A DNA stretch of 29,582 nucleotides from Clostridiales bacterium. Its GTDB lineage: Bacteria > Bacillota > Clostridia > Christensenellales > Aristaeellaceae. Positions within the stretch are counted from its first letter, which is position 1, and every line of letters starts with the position of its first letter. The stretch lies in the NCBI GenBank assembly GCA_004556985.1, contig SFFC01000017.1, positions 1 to 29,582 of the forward strand, in the 5' to 3' direction. Positions 7,221 to 14,827 of this stretch are shown piece by piece. Both the position numbers and the translations under genes were made by a program. The notes under the pieces are model-generated. The model had not been told where the DNA came from. It did not search any database and saw only the letters and a program-made list of their open reading frames with translations.

Positions 7221-8240
7221 ATGAAACGCATTGTGCTCACGGAGCCGGGCCGCATCGAGGTGCAGGAGACGGAGATCCCAAAGCGGCGCGAGGGGGAGAC
7301 CCTTTTGAGGCTGCTCTACGGCGGCATCTGCGGCAGCGATCTGGGATCCTATCGCGGGGCGAACTTCTATATCACCTATCCCCGGACCATCGGCCACGAG
7401 TTTTCCGCCGTCGTCGTGGAGACGGACAGCCCGTCCCTGCGCCCCGGCCAGCTCGTCACCTGCAACCCCTACTTCAACTGCGGCGCCTGCTATTCCTGCC
7501 GCCGTGGCTTCGTCAACTGCTGCGTGAACAACCAGACGATGGGCGTGCAGCGCGAGGGCGCCTTTGCCGACTACATCACCGTGCCGACCGAGCGCGTCTA
7601 CGACGGGGAGGGCATCGACCCGCGCGAGCTGGCGCTCGTGGAGCCCTTCTGCATCAGCCATCACGGCGTCTCGCGGGCAGAGATCGTCCCCGGCGAGCGC
7701 GTGCTCGTGATGGGTGCGGGGGCCATCGGCATCCTCGCGGCGGTCACGGCGAAGCTTCAGGGCGCGAAGGTCTACATCGCCGACATCGCGCCGGAGAAGC
7801 TGGCGTTTGTCCGCGAGCATTTCCCGGTGGACGGCTGCCTGCTCAACGGGGGCGACGGCAGCATCGCCGTGGCCGCGGAGGAAATCACGCAGGGCGACGG
7901 CTTTGACGTGACTGTCGAGGCGGCGGGCGCGCCGGCGTCGTTCCGCGCGTGCGTCGAAGCGGCGGCCCCGAGGGGGCGCATGGTGCAGATCGGCGTGAGC
8001 AAGAAGCCGGCGGAGTTCAATTTTACCCTGCTTCAGAAAAAGGAGCTGTGCCTGATGGGATCGCGCGCCGCGACGCGCGAGGACTTCGCACAGACCATGC
8101 AGCTCGTTCGGGAGGGGCGGGTCGATCTGAGCAGCCTGATCACGCGCACGTTCCCCGCGGCGCAGGCGCCCGAGGCGTTTGCCTGCCTCCATGAGCATGC
8201 GGGCTCGATTGTGAAGATGGAGCTTGAGTTTACGCTGTAA
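7221..8240 (+). CDS. Zinc-dependent medium-chain alcohol/polyol dehydrogenase
   Basis: This 339-residue NAD(P)-dependent oxidoreductase belongs to the sorbitol/L-idonate dehydrogenase and RspB-like group. Catalytic zinc ligand candidates are Cys37 (GGICGSD), His59-Glu60 (IGHEF) and Glu141 (LVEPF). The structural zinc loop has Cys87, Cys90, Cys93 and Cys101 in CxxCxxCx7C spacing. The Rossmann glycine motif is at 165-170 (GAGAIG). It starts 20 bases after the dehydratase and is probably translated from the same mRNA. In this setting it most likely oxidises or reduces a hydroxyl of the sugar acid or its precursor; the step order is inference. Confidence 0.9.
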   Translation: MKRIVLTEPGRIEVQETEIPKRREGETLLRLLYGGICGSDLGSYRGANFYITYPRTIGHEFSAVVVETDSPSLRPGQLVTCNPYFNCGACYSCRRGFVNCCVNNQTMGVQREGAFADYITVPTERVYDGEGIDPRELALVEPFCISHHGVSRAEIVPGERVLVMGAGAIGILAAVTAKLQGAKVYIADIAPEKLAFVREHFPVDGCLLNGGDGSIAVAAEEITQGDGFDVTVEAAGAPASFRACVEAAAPRGRMVQIGVSKKPAEFNFTLLQKKELCLMGSRAATREDFAQTMQLVREGRVDLSSLITRTFPAAQAPEAFACLHEHAGSIVKMELEFTL

Positions 8241-8272
8241 ATCCTCCTGTCGGGCTGCGGATGAAGTGCAGC

Positions 8273-8319
8273 GGGATTTGCAGCATTGTGTCGGTGATGC
8301 AGCCGGCATCATGCCGGTT
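8273..8319 (+). repeat. Two-hairpin leader element, copy A (before dctP)
   Basis: This 47-base stretch matches 25017-25063 (minus strand) at 39 positions. Its 3' half is a hairpin, AGCCGGCAT-C-ATGCCGGTT, and its 5' half a weaker TGCA...TGCA hairpin. It ends 25 bases before the dctP start codon, just upstream of the ribosome site. It may be a cis-acting RNA or a mobile hairpin repeat. The gap 8241-8344 holds nothing else that I recognise. Confidence 0.7.
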
Positions 8320-8344
8320 AAAAAAAGAAAGGAAGGTACTCACT

Positions 8345-9340
8345 ATGAAAAAGACCCTGACTCTCGTGCTGGCCCTCGTGATGACGCTCGCGTGCGTCGT
8401 CGCCCTGGCGGATGACGTCCTCGAGATCAACATCGGCTTCGAGAACACGCTCGAGGAGCCGATCGGACAGGCACTGGTCAAGTGGCAGGAGCTCCTTGAC
8501 GAGCAGTCCGGCGGCACGATGCACATCAACCTCTTCGCCAACAGCGCGCTCGGCTCCAAGAACGAGCTGATCGACCAGATGGTCATGGGCGAGAACATCA
8601 TCACCATCGCCGACGGCGCCTTCTACGCGGACTACGGCGTGCCGGATATGGGCATCATGTACGGCCCGTTCTTCTTCGGCAGCTGGGACGACGTCTGGGC
8701 GCTGCTTGACAGCGACTGGTATGCCGAGCAGAGCGAGAAGCTCGAGGCCTGCGGCCTCAAGCTGATCTCCTCCAACTGGATCTACGGCGAGCGTGAGCTG
8801 ATGACCAACAAGAAGGTCGTCCTGCCCGACGATCTCAAGGGCATGAAGATCCGCCTGGCCAACGCGAAGATCTACATGGAGGGCTTCAACGCGCTGGGCG
8901 CGACCGCCATTGGCATGGATCTGGGCGAGGTCTATCAGGCGCTGCAGATGGGCACCATCGACGGCGTGGAGAACCCGCTGTCCACGCTCTACGGCCGCAG
9001 CTTCCAGGAGGTCAACAAGTACATCCTGATGACCGGCCACATCAAGAACTTCACGACCTGGTGCGCGGGCGCCGACTGGTTCAACAGCCTGACCGCCGAG
9101 CAGCAGGAGCTGCTGGTCAAGACCGGCAATGAGGCGGGCCTGTACAACAATGAGCTGCAGGAGGCGGCCATCGACGGCTACAAGCAGAAGATGATCGAGG
9201 CGGGCGTCGAGATCACCGAGCTGACCGACGAGCAGATGGCGCTCTGGCAGGAGGCCGCGCTCTCCTTCTACGACCTGGGCGACGAGTTCGGCTGGTCCGA
9301 GAATCTCTACGAGACCGTCCGCGCCGCGATGGGCAAGTAA
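8345..9340 (+). CDS. dctP: TRAP transporter solute-binding protein DctP
   Basis: This is the extracytoplasmic receptor of a TRAP importer, 331 residues. The ATG at 8345 follows GGAAGG by eight bases; the frame is open 28 codons further upstream, but that part covers the leader repeat. Residues 1-22 are a signal peptide (MKKTLTLVLALVMTLACVV, cleaved after ALA). The mature protein shows the DctP fold signature GMKIRLANAKIYMEGFNALG, with Arg170 as the likely carboxylate-binding arginine, then MDLGEVYQALQMGTIDGVEN. The ligand is therefore probably an organic or sugar acid, matching the dehydratase upstream. The attenuator hairpin right after it would favour more DctP than membrane subunits. Confidence 0.95.
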   Translation: MKKTLTLVLALVMTLACVVALADDVLEINIGFENTLEEPIGQALVKWQELLDEQSGGTMHINLFANSALGSKNELIDQMVMGENIITIADGAFYADYGVPDMGIMYGPFFFGSWDDVWALLDSDWYAEQSEKLEACGLKLISSNWIYGERELMTNKKVVLPDDLKGMKIRLANAKIYMEGFNALGATAIGMDLGEVYQALQMGTIDGVENPLSTLYGRSFQEVNKYILMTGHIKNFTTWCAGADWFNSLTAEQQELLVKTGNEAGLYNNELQEAAIDGYKQKMIEAGVEITELTDEQMALWQEAALSFYDLGDEFGWSENLYETVRAAMGK

Positions 9341-9352
9341 ACGAAACATCCT

Positions 9353-9406
9353 GCGGCGGCATGCCCGGGGACGCGCGTGCGTTCCCGGGCGGGCCGCCGC
9401 TCTTTT
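9353..9406 (+). terminator. Attenuator-like intrinsic terminator between dctP and dctQ
   Basis: Arms GCGGCGGC (9353-9360) and GCCGCCGC (9393-9400), then GCCCGGG (9363-9369) and CCCGGGC (9384-9390), form a 15-pair stem with one internal loop, followed by TCTTTT. The operon continues 15 bases later, so partial termination is the likely purpose. Confidence 0.8.
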
Positions 9407-9420
9407 CCGAGGTGACGCAA

Positions 9421-9924
9421 GTGAAAAAGAAAAACATCCTGTGGAAGATCCTTGACAATATCGAGATGGCTCTGGCGGGCGTCATCCTGGTGGCGCTGGT
9501 GCTGTGTACCTTCCTGGGCGTGTTTGCGCGCTATCTGTTCAACGCGCCGTTCAACTGGCTGGAGGAGATGCAGCTGGCCGCGATGGTCTGGATCGCCTTC
9601 CTCGTCGCGGGCGTGGCCTTCCGCCGGGGCAGCCATGTGGCCATCGAGATCGTCGTCGATTCGCTCCCCAAGAAGGCGCAGCGGGTGGTTGAGGTGCTGA
9701 TCGCGATCGTCGTCTATGCGGTGCTGATCTACTTCCTGCGCTCGTCGATCAAATACATTCAGCTCTTCCTGAAGACCAGGCGCTGCACCCCGATGCTGGG
9801 CATTCCCTACGCCTACATCTACGGCATCGGCTCGGTGTCCGCCGTGCTGATGATGATCAGCTACACGGTCGTGCTCTGGCGCAGAGCGAAGGAGCGCAGA
9901 ATGCGGAAGGAGGAAACCCCATGA
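9421..9924 (+). CDS. dctQ: TRAP transporter small membrane subunit DctQ
   Basis: This 167-residue, four-helix membrane protein pairs with DctM. I start it at the GTG at 9421, five bases after GAGGTGA; the open frame further upstream only reads through the attenuator hairpin. The helices are visible as hydrophobic stretches (ALAGVILVALVLCTFLGVFA, AAMVWIAFLVAGVAF, VVEVLIAIVVYAVLIYF, and a C-terminal segment with SVSAVLMMISYTVVLW). The NWLEEMQL and FRRGSHVAIE stretches are typical of the family. Its 3' end overlaps the dctM start by four bases, so the two are translationally coupled. Confidence 0.93.
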   Translation: MKKKNILWKILDNIEMALAGVILVALVLCTFLGVFARYLFNAPFNWLEEMQLAAMVWIAFLVAGVAFRRGSHVAIEIVVDSLPKKAQRVVEVLIAIVVYAVLIYFLRSSIKYIQLFLKTRRCTPMLGIPYAYIYGIGSVSAVLMMISYTVVLWRRAKERRMRKEETP

Positions 9925-11207
9925 GTACAGCAGTCCTTGTCATGATCGTCCTTCTGCTGGTGCTGCTCTTTCTCAAGGTGCCGGTGTTTATCGCCGTGCT
10001 CGGCGCGTCCGCCGCGTATTTTGTGCTGACGCCGAGCACAAACTTCATGGTCTTTGCCCAGCAGGCCATCACGGGCTGCGAGGGCATCTCGCTGCTGGCG
10101 ATTCCGTTCTTCGTCTGCGCGGGCGCGCTGATGAATTACACCGGCGTGACCCGCCGCATCATGGACTTTTGCAAGGTGCTCACGGGCAGGATGCACGGCG
10201 GTCTGGCGCAGGTCAACGTCCTGCTCTCTACGCTGATGGGCGGTCTGTCCGGCTCCGCGCTGGCGGATGCCGCGATGGAGGCGAAGATGCTCGTGCCCGA
10301 GATGGAGCGCGGCGGCTTCTCCAAGCCCTTCTCCGCGGTCGTCACGGCGGCCTCCTCGATGATCACGCCGCTCATCCCGCCGGGAATCTGCCTGATCCTC
10401 TACGGCTGCATCGCCAACATCTCCATCGGCAAGCTCTTCGTCGCGGGCATCGGCCCGGGCGTGCTGCTGTGCGCCTCCATGATGGTGATCGTCTCCGTGA
10501 TCTCGAAAAAGCGCGGCTACGGCTCCATCCGCAAGGAGAAGATGAGCTCAAGGATGTTCGTGGGTGCGCTGAGGCCCGCGTTCCTGCCGCTGCTGCTGCC
10601 CGTCATCATCATCGGCGGCATCCGCATCGGCATCTTCACGGCGACCGAGGCCGGCTCCGTGGCCTGCATGTATGCGCTGCTGCTGGGCATTCTGTATCGC
10701 GAGCTGTCGTTCCGGGATTTCCTCAAGGCCGTACAGGAGACGCTGCTGACGACCTGCTCCATCCTGCTGATCGTCGCGGCGGCGAGCACGTTCTCCTGGA
10801 TTCTGACCAAGGAGCAGCTCCCCCAGCGCCTGACGCAGTGGATGGTCGCGACGATCAACAACAAATGGGTCTTCATGGTCGCCGTGGATATCTTCCTGAT
10901 CATCGTGGGCATGTTCATCGAGGGCAACGCCTCCATGATCATCCTGGTGCCGCTGTTCGCGCCGGTCGCCGCGGCCTACGGCATCGACCCGATCCACTTT
11001 GCGGTCATGTTCATCTTCGCGAACATGATCGGCGCATTCACCCCGCCGATGGGCACGCTGATGTTTGTCGTCTGCGGCGTGACGGAATGCAAGACGAAGG
11101 ATTTTATCCGGGAGGCTGTGCCGTTCTATCTGCTGTGCGCGGTTGACCTCCTGTTCCTGACCTTTGTGCCGGTCTATTCGACCTTCCTGGTCAACCTGAT
11201 CTACTGA
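9921..11207 (+). CDS. dctM: TRAP transporter large permease subunit DctM
   Basis: This 428-residue multi-span membrane protein is the transport channel of the TRAP system, driven by an ion gradient rather than ATP. The ATG overlaps the dctQ stop and follows GGAAGGAGG. Family features include the SGSALADAAMEAKMLVPEM loop, the SSMITPLIPPGICLILYG helix, FIEGNASMIILVPLFAP and the AFTPPMGTLMFVVCGV segment. Its length is normal for DctM. It closes the operon, which ends at a strong terminator nine bases after the stop codon. Confidence 0.96.
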   Translation: MSTAVLVMIVLLLVLLFLKVPVFIAVLGASAAYFVLTPSTNFMVFAQQAITGCEGISLLAIPFFVCAGALMNYTGVTRRIMDFCKVLTGRMHGGLAQVNVLLSTLMGGLSGSALADAAMEAKMLVPEMERGGFSKPFSAVVTAASSMITPLIPPGICLILYGCIANISIGKLFVAGIGPGVLLCASMMVIVSVISKKRGYGSIRKEKMSSRMFVGALRPAFLPLLLPVIIIGGIRIGIFTATEAGSVACMYALLLGILYRELSFRDFLKAVQETLLTTCSILLIVAAASTFSWILTKEQLPQRLTQWMVATINNKWVFMVAVDIFLIIVGMFIEGNASMIILVPLFAPVAAAYGIDPIHFAVMFIFANMIGAFTPPMGTLMFVVCGVTECKTKDFIREAVPFYLLCAVDLLFLTFVPVYSTFLVNLIY

Positions 11208-11215
11208 GCGCTGCT

Positions 11216-11263
11216 CCCCGCCTTCCGGCTGCGCAGGCCGGAGGGCGGGGGCGTTTTCGTTTT
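11216..11263 (+). terminator. Intrinsic terminator of the TRAP operon
   Basis: CCCCGCCTTCCGGC (11216-11229) pairs with GCCGGAGGGCGGGG (11237-11250) around a seven-base loop, followed by GCGTTTTCGTTTT. Confidence 0.9.
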
Positions 11264-11391
11264 GGACGTCCGCAGTGGTGCTTGCGGCGGCGAAGCGTCT
11301 GTGCGATCATGCTCCTGAGGCGGGCAAGGCGGCCCTGTGCCGGCGCCCGCGCGGCGGATACCGTCCCGGCGCAAAAAAGCGTCCGGCGGTG

Positions 11392-11420
11392 TTGACAGCA
11401 ATCGTGGTTCGTGATACAAT
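11392..11420 (+). promoter_or_regulatory. Promoter of the hemolysin III-type gene
   Basis: TTGACA (11392-11397) and TACAAT (11415-11420) are separated by 17 bases, the strongest promoter match in the window. I see nothing else in the 11264-11471 gap. Confidence 0.8.
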
Positions 11421-11471
11421 GCAATCTAGAAATAAAAACCAGATTGGACGCAGCATCAAGGAGGCTTTACC

Positions 11472-12140
11472 ATGCGAACCAAGCTCAAGGACCGCGTGCT
11501 CCCCACCTATACCAAGGGGGAGGAGCGCTTCAATATGATTTCTCACATCGTCGGCGGGGCGATCGGCGTCGCGGCGCTCGTGCTGTGCATCGTGCGCTCG
11601 GCGCTGCATCACAATGGCTTCGGCCTGGCCGGCTCGATCGTCTTTGGCGTGTCGATGATCCTGCTGTACACAATGTCCAGCATCTACCACGGGCTGCACG
11701 AGGGTATGGCGAAAAAGGTGCTGCAGGTGCTCGACCACTGCACGATCTACGTCCTCATCGCGGGCACCTATACGCCGATCCTGCTCAGCGCCATGCGGCC
11801 GATCGACCCGGTGGCCTCGTGGGTGCTGCTGGGCGTGATCTGGGCGCTGGCCGCGGCCGCGATCACGCTGACGGCGATCGACCTGCATAAATTCCGCGTC
11901 TTCTCGATGATCTGCTATATCGGCATGGGCTGGACGATCATCTTCAAGGTGAAGCTGCTGATTGAGGCGATCGGCTGGGGCGGCTTCTGGCTGATCCTGC
12001 TGGGCGGCGTCAGCTACACGGCCGGCGCAGTGCTCTACGGCATGGGGCGCACGAAGCGGTATATGCACAGCGTCTTCCACCTGTTCGTGATCCTGGGCAG
12101 CGTGCTGCATACGATTGCGATTCTGCTCTACGCGCTTTAA
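11472..12140 (+). CDS. trhA: Hemolysin III / TrhA family membrane protein (PAQR-like)
   Basis: This 222-residue protein has seven predicted membrane helices and belongs to the bacterial YqfA/TrhA branch of the PAQR superfamily, linked to membrane-lipid and energy homeostasis. The conserved metal-site set is present: SSIYHGL with His73, LDHCTIYVLIAGTYTP with Asp88, and the C-terminal HSVFHLFVILGSVLH with His199, His203 and His213. The ATG at 11472 follows AAGGAGG. It is a single-gene unit with its own promoter and terminator. The old name hemolysin does not imply a toxin. Confidence 0.93.
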   Translation: MRTKLKDRVLPTYTKGEERFNMISHIVGGAIGVAALVLCIVRSALHHNGFGLAGSIVFGVSMILLYTMSSIYHGLHEGMAKKVLQVLDHCTIYVLIAGTYTPILLSAMRPIDPVASWVLLGVIWALAAAAITLTAIDLHKFRVFSMICYIGMGWTIIFKVKLLIEAIGWGGFWLILLGGVSYTAGAVLYGMGRTKRYMHSVFHLFVILGSVLHTIAILLYAL

Positions 12141-12157
12141 GGCGCACGGCTTCTGCG

Positions 12158-12180
12158 GCGGGGAAAAACCCCGCTTTTTC
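12158..12180 (+). terminator. Intrinsic terminator of the trhA unit
   Basis: GCGGGG (12158-12163) and CCCCGC (12169-12174) enclose AAAAA and are followed by TTTTT. A second hairpin (TTTTCCG / CGGAAAA) follows directly. Confidence 0.8.
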
Positions 12181-12233
12181 CGTTTTGCGGAAAACCGCGC
12201 GCGCAAGAATGAAGAAAAGACGTCCCGGCCCGC

Positions 12234-12262
12234 TTGTCAATCAAGTGGCGGAATGCTACAAT
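12234..12262 (+). promoter_or_regulatory. Promoter of the pucR-azlCD unit
   Basis: TTGTCA (12234-12239) and TACAAT (12257-12262) are separated by 17 bases, about 65 bases before the start codon. Confidence 0.7.
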
Positions 12263-12328
12263 AGAATATGGTGACGCTGACTGCCCTTCGGGGCGGGCGG
12301 CGGTTCACGGCGTGGGAGGCTGGGACAT

Positions 12329-13495
12329 TTGATTCGGATTCGGGAGCTGTATCGGCTGCAAAACCTCAAGGGGCTCCGCCTGATCGCGGGGCAGAAGGGC
12401 CTGGAGCGCACGGTCACGGCCGCTGTGCTCTTTGAATATGACCCTTCGCGGATGCAGCTGGCCGACTTTTATCGCGGCGATCTGGTCGTGACGACGCTGG
12501 CCTATGCCAGAAGCGACGAGCAGCTCATGACGCAGTCGCTGCTGGCGCTGATGAACCAGGGCATCGCGGGCCTGCTGGTCAAGACGGCGTATTTCAGCGA
12601 GCTGCCGCATTCCGTCATCGTGCGGGCGGACGAGCTGGGCACGCCGCTGTTCCTGTTCGACGACACCTATATCGAGGAGGTCATCCTCGAGGTGACGGAT
12701 CTCATCCGCGGCAAGCGCCACTTTGCAGGCTTTGAGCAGGAGCTCGACGCGCTCATGCGCGGGGAGCTGACGCCGGAGCAGGCGCGGGAGCGCGCCGCGC
12801 GGATCGATCCGAGCGGCGAGGGCGCGTATCTCGTCTGCGCGCTGTATCCGCGCGAGCGGATGCCGGAGCTCGACGAGAAGCTTTATGCGCTGCTGTGCGG
12901 CGACGCAGGCGCCGCGCATCGCCTCGTCATCATGGAGTGGCGGCGGATGATGCTCATGCTCTGCCGCCTGGAGGCGGGCGAAGGGGAGCAGGCTGCGCAG
13001 GCGGAGATTTTTGCGCTGCTTGCCCGCGCGCAGATTCCGCCGGAGAGGCTGTATATCGGCCTGAGCCGCGCCCGGGAGGATCAGGCGGCGCTGGGCGTCG
13101 CGCTCAGCGAGGCCGTCTACGCCGCGCGGGCGGCAAAGCTGGAGGGAAAGGTGTGCCTCGGCGCGCAGGAGCTGGGCCTCTACGCCTGGCTGTTCCCGAT
13201 GAGCGAGAACGCGTTCGTCTGCGAGCAATGCCGCCGCAGCCTCGCGAGCATCCGCGCCTATGACGCGCAGAACCACGCCGCGCTGGAGCAGACGGCGCGC
13301 GTCTACGTCCGCGAGCACATGGAGGTCGGCGCCGCAGCCCGGGCGCTGTATCAGCATCCCAATACCGTCCGCTACCGCCTCGGCAAGATTCAGCGGCTGA
13401 TGGACATGGAGGGAGACGCGCTCTTTGAGCCGATGCTCTGCCTGCTCTTCAGCCTCTCCCGCGTGCTGGGCGAGGAGGACAAGGGCGGCGCGTGA
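12329..13495 (+). CDS. PucR family transcriptional regulator
   Basis: This is a 388-residue regulator of the PucR/CdaR class. The N-terminal PucR domain covers about residues 1-125 (RIRELYRLQNLKGLRLIAG, FYRGDLVVTTLAYA, IVRADELGTPLFLFDD). A middle domain follows, and a C-terminal helix-turn-helix (ARALYQHPNTVRYRLGKIQR) ends the protein. The start is a TTG at 12329, supported by GGGAGG nine bases upstream and by the family N-terminus. PucR-type regulators usually respond to nitrogen or purine compounds. Here the next genes, 24 bases downstream, are DUF1653 and AzlCD, so it may control amino-acid export from the same transcript; that is inference. Confidence 0.9.
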   Translation: MIRIRELYRLQNLKGLRLIAGQKGLERTVTAAVLFEYDPSRMQLADFYRGDLVVTTLAYARSDEQLMTQSLLALMNQGIAGLLVKTAYFSELPHSVIVRADELGTPLFLFDDTYIEEVILEVTDLIRGKRHFAGFEQELDALMRGELTPEQARERAARIDPSGEGAYLVCALYPRERMPELDEKLYALLCGDAGAAHRLVIMEWRRMMLMLCRLEAGEGEQAAQAEIFALLARAQIPPERLYIGLSRAREDQAALGVALSEAVYAARAAKLEGKVCLGAQELGLYAWLFPMSENAFVCEQCRRSLASIRAYDAQNHAALEQTARVYVREHMEVGAAARALYQHPNTVRYRLGKIQRLMDMEGDALFEPMLCLLFSLSRVLGEEDKGGA

Positions 13496-13519
13496 CCGCC
13501 CCAAAGGAGAAACATATCG

Positions 13520-13765
13520 ATGGAAGAACGCATGCGGCCGGGCGACGTCGTCCGGCATTTCAAGGGAAACCGCTACAGGATCCTCTGCTTTGCCCGGGAT
13601 TCGGAGACACAGGAGGAGATGGTCGTCTATCGCGCGCTCTACGGCGAGCGGGGCGTCTGGGTGAGGCCGAAGGCCATGTTCTTTTCGCCCGTCGACCGGG
13701 AGAAATATCCGCAGGCGCGGCAGGTCTGGCGCTTTGAACGCGCCGGGGAGGAGGACGATGCCTGA
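13520..13765 (+). CDS. DUF1653 domain protein
   Basis: This 81-residue protein is almost entirely the DUF1653 domain: GDVVRHFKGNRYRILCFA, then EMVVYRALYGERGVWVRP and MFFSPVDREKYP. The family is small, widespread and without a settled biochemical role. The ATG at 13520 is preceded by AAAGGAG. Its 3' end overlaps the azlC start by eight bases, so it is translated with the exporter genes, but the domain often sits beside unrelated genes and the link may mean little. Confidence 0.9.
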   Translation: MEERMRPGDVVRHFKGNRYRILCFARDSETQEEMVVYRALYGERGVWVRPKAMFFSPVDREKYPQARQVWRFERAGEEDDA

Positions 13766-14438
13766 CCTGAGCGCCGCGCGCCGGGCGGCGAAGCTGACGC
13801 TGCCCGTGCTCTGCGGTTATGTCTTTCTGGGCATCGCCTTTGGCGCGACGCTCGCGCAGGCGGGCTTCGGGCCGGCCTGGGCGCTGCTCATCAGCACCTG
13901 CGTCTACGCGGGCAGCCTGCAATTCGTGATGGTGCCGTTTCTGGCCTCGGGCGTGTCGCTTGTGACCGTCGCGCTGACCGCGCTGATGGTGAACGCGCGG
14001 CATCTTTTTTATGGCCTCTCGCTGATCGAACGGTTTTCGAAGATGGGCGCGATGCGCCCGTACATGATCTTTTCCCTCAGCGACGAGACCTACTCCGTCT
14101 ATTGCGGCATGAGCGGGCAGGAGAGCGACGGCGTGATGCTGCGCGTCGGGCTGTACGACCAGCTCTACTGGATCGCCGGCTCGCTGATTGGCGCCGTGCT
14201 GGCGCAGCAGCTGCCCTTCGACCTGACGGGCATCGACTTTTCGATGACGGCGCTGTTCGTCGTGATCTGCGTCGAGCGGGCGATTGACAAGAGCAACCGC
14301 CTGCCGATGGCGCTGGGCGCTGTCTGCGCGCTGCTGAGCCTGCTGCTGCTCGGGCCGGAGCGGTTTCTTGCGCCCGCGCTGGCGGCGACGGCGCTGCTGC
14401 TGACCGTCATGGACGTGCGAAAGGGGGCGGAGGCATGA
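13758..14438 (+). CDS. azlC: AzlC family branched-chain amino acid exporter, large subunit
   Basis: This 226-residue membrane protein forms an efflux pair with AzlD (also called BrnFE or YgaZH). I start it at the ATG at 13758, after GGGGAGGAGG; the frame is open eight codons further upstream. Family marks include LPVLCGYVFLGIAFG, ISTCVYAGSLQFVMV, ALMVNARHLFYGLSLI and IFSLSDETYSVYC. About six helices are visible. AzlCD pairs export leucine, isoleucine, valine or methionine; the actual substrate here is not shown by sequence. Confidence 0.93.
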   Translation: MPDLSAARRAAKLTLPVLCGYVFLGIAFGATLAQAGFGPAWALLISTCVYAGSLQFVMVPFLASGVSLVTVALTALMVNARHLFYGLSLIERFSKMGAMRPYMIFSLSDETYSVYCGMSGQESDGVMLRVGLYDQLYWIAGSLIGAVLAQQLPFDLTGIDFSMTALFVVICVERAIDKSNRLPMALGAVCALLSLLLLGPERFLAPALAATALLLTVMDVRKGAEA

Positions 14439-14752
14439 ACCTGCATGCGCTGGCCGTGGTGGCCATCTGCGCGCAGGTGACGATTCTGCTGCGCGCGCTG
14501 CCGTTTGTCTGCTTCGGCGGGAAGCGGGGCACGCCGCGCCTCGTGCTCGCGCTGGGGCGGACGCTGCCGGCCGCAATCATGGCGGCGCTGGTCGTCTACT
14601 GCCTCAAGGGCGTGCCCTATGGCACGCTTCAGACGGGCGCGGCGCAGCTGCTCGCGGCCGCGGCGGTCGTCGCGCTGCACCTGTGGAAGCGCAATACGCT
14701 GCTGAGCATCGGCGTGGGAACGGCGCTGTACATGCTCCTGATCCGGCTGTAA
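14435..14752 (+). CDS. azlD: AzlD family branched-chain amino acid exporter, small subunit
   Basis: This 105-residue, four-helix membrane protein begins with the ATG overlapping the azlC stop by four bases. It has the AzlD pattern ILLRALPFVCF, then LGRTLPAAIMAALVVYCLK and a C-terminal helix GVGTALYMLLIRL. It completes the exporter and ends the operon; a terminator-like hairpin lies 25 bases downstream. Confidence 0.92.
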   Translation: MNLHALAVVAICAQVTILLRALPFVCFGGKRGTPRLVLALGRTLPAAIMAALVVYCLKGVPYGTLQTGAAQLLAAAAVVALHLWKRNTLLSIGVGTALYMLLIRL

Positions 14753-14777
14753 AACATGGCGTTTTCAAATCAGACCC

Positions 14778-14825
14778 GTTTCAATCGTAGGATGCTTCGC
14801 ATCCTGCTCTGAAACTACGTTTTTA
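14778..14825 (+). terminator. Terminator-like hairpin after azlD
   Basis: GTTTCA (14778-14783) pairs with TGAAAC (14810-14815) and, inside, AGGATGC (14789-14795) with GCATCCT (14799-14805). TTTTT follows at 14820-14824. It would end the azlCD transcript, though it also lies at the 3' side of the minus-strand structured RNA and could belong to it. Confidence 0.55.
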
Positions 14826-14827
14826 TC

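Noticed and set aside
6106..8240. Reading the dehydratase-dehydrogenase pair as RspA-RspB
   Set aside because: The dehydrogenase does resemble RspB, but the dehydratase has the Lys and Asp-His pattern of the mandelate racemase subgroup rather than that of mannonate dehydratases.
11472..12140. Toxin call from the hemolysin III name
   Set aside because: The seven-helix PAQR-like layout and conserved metal ligands indicate a membrane homeostasis protein; the name is historical.
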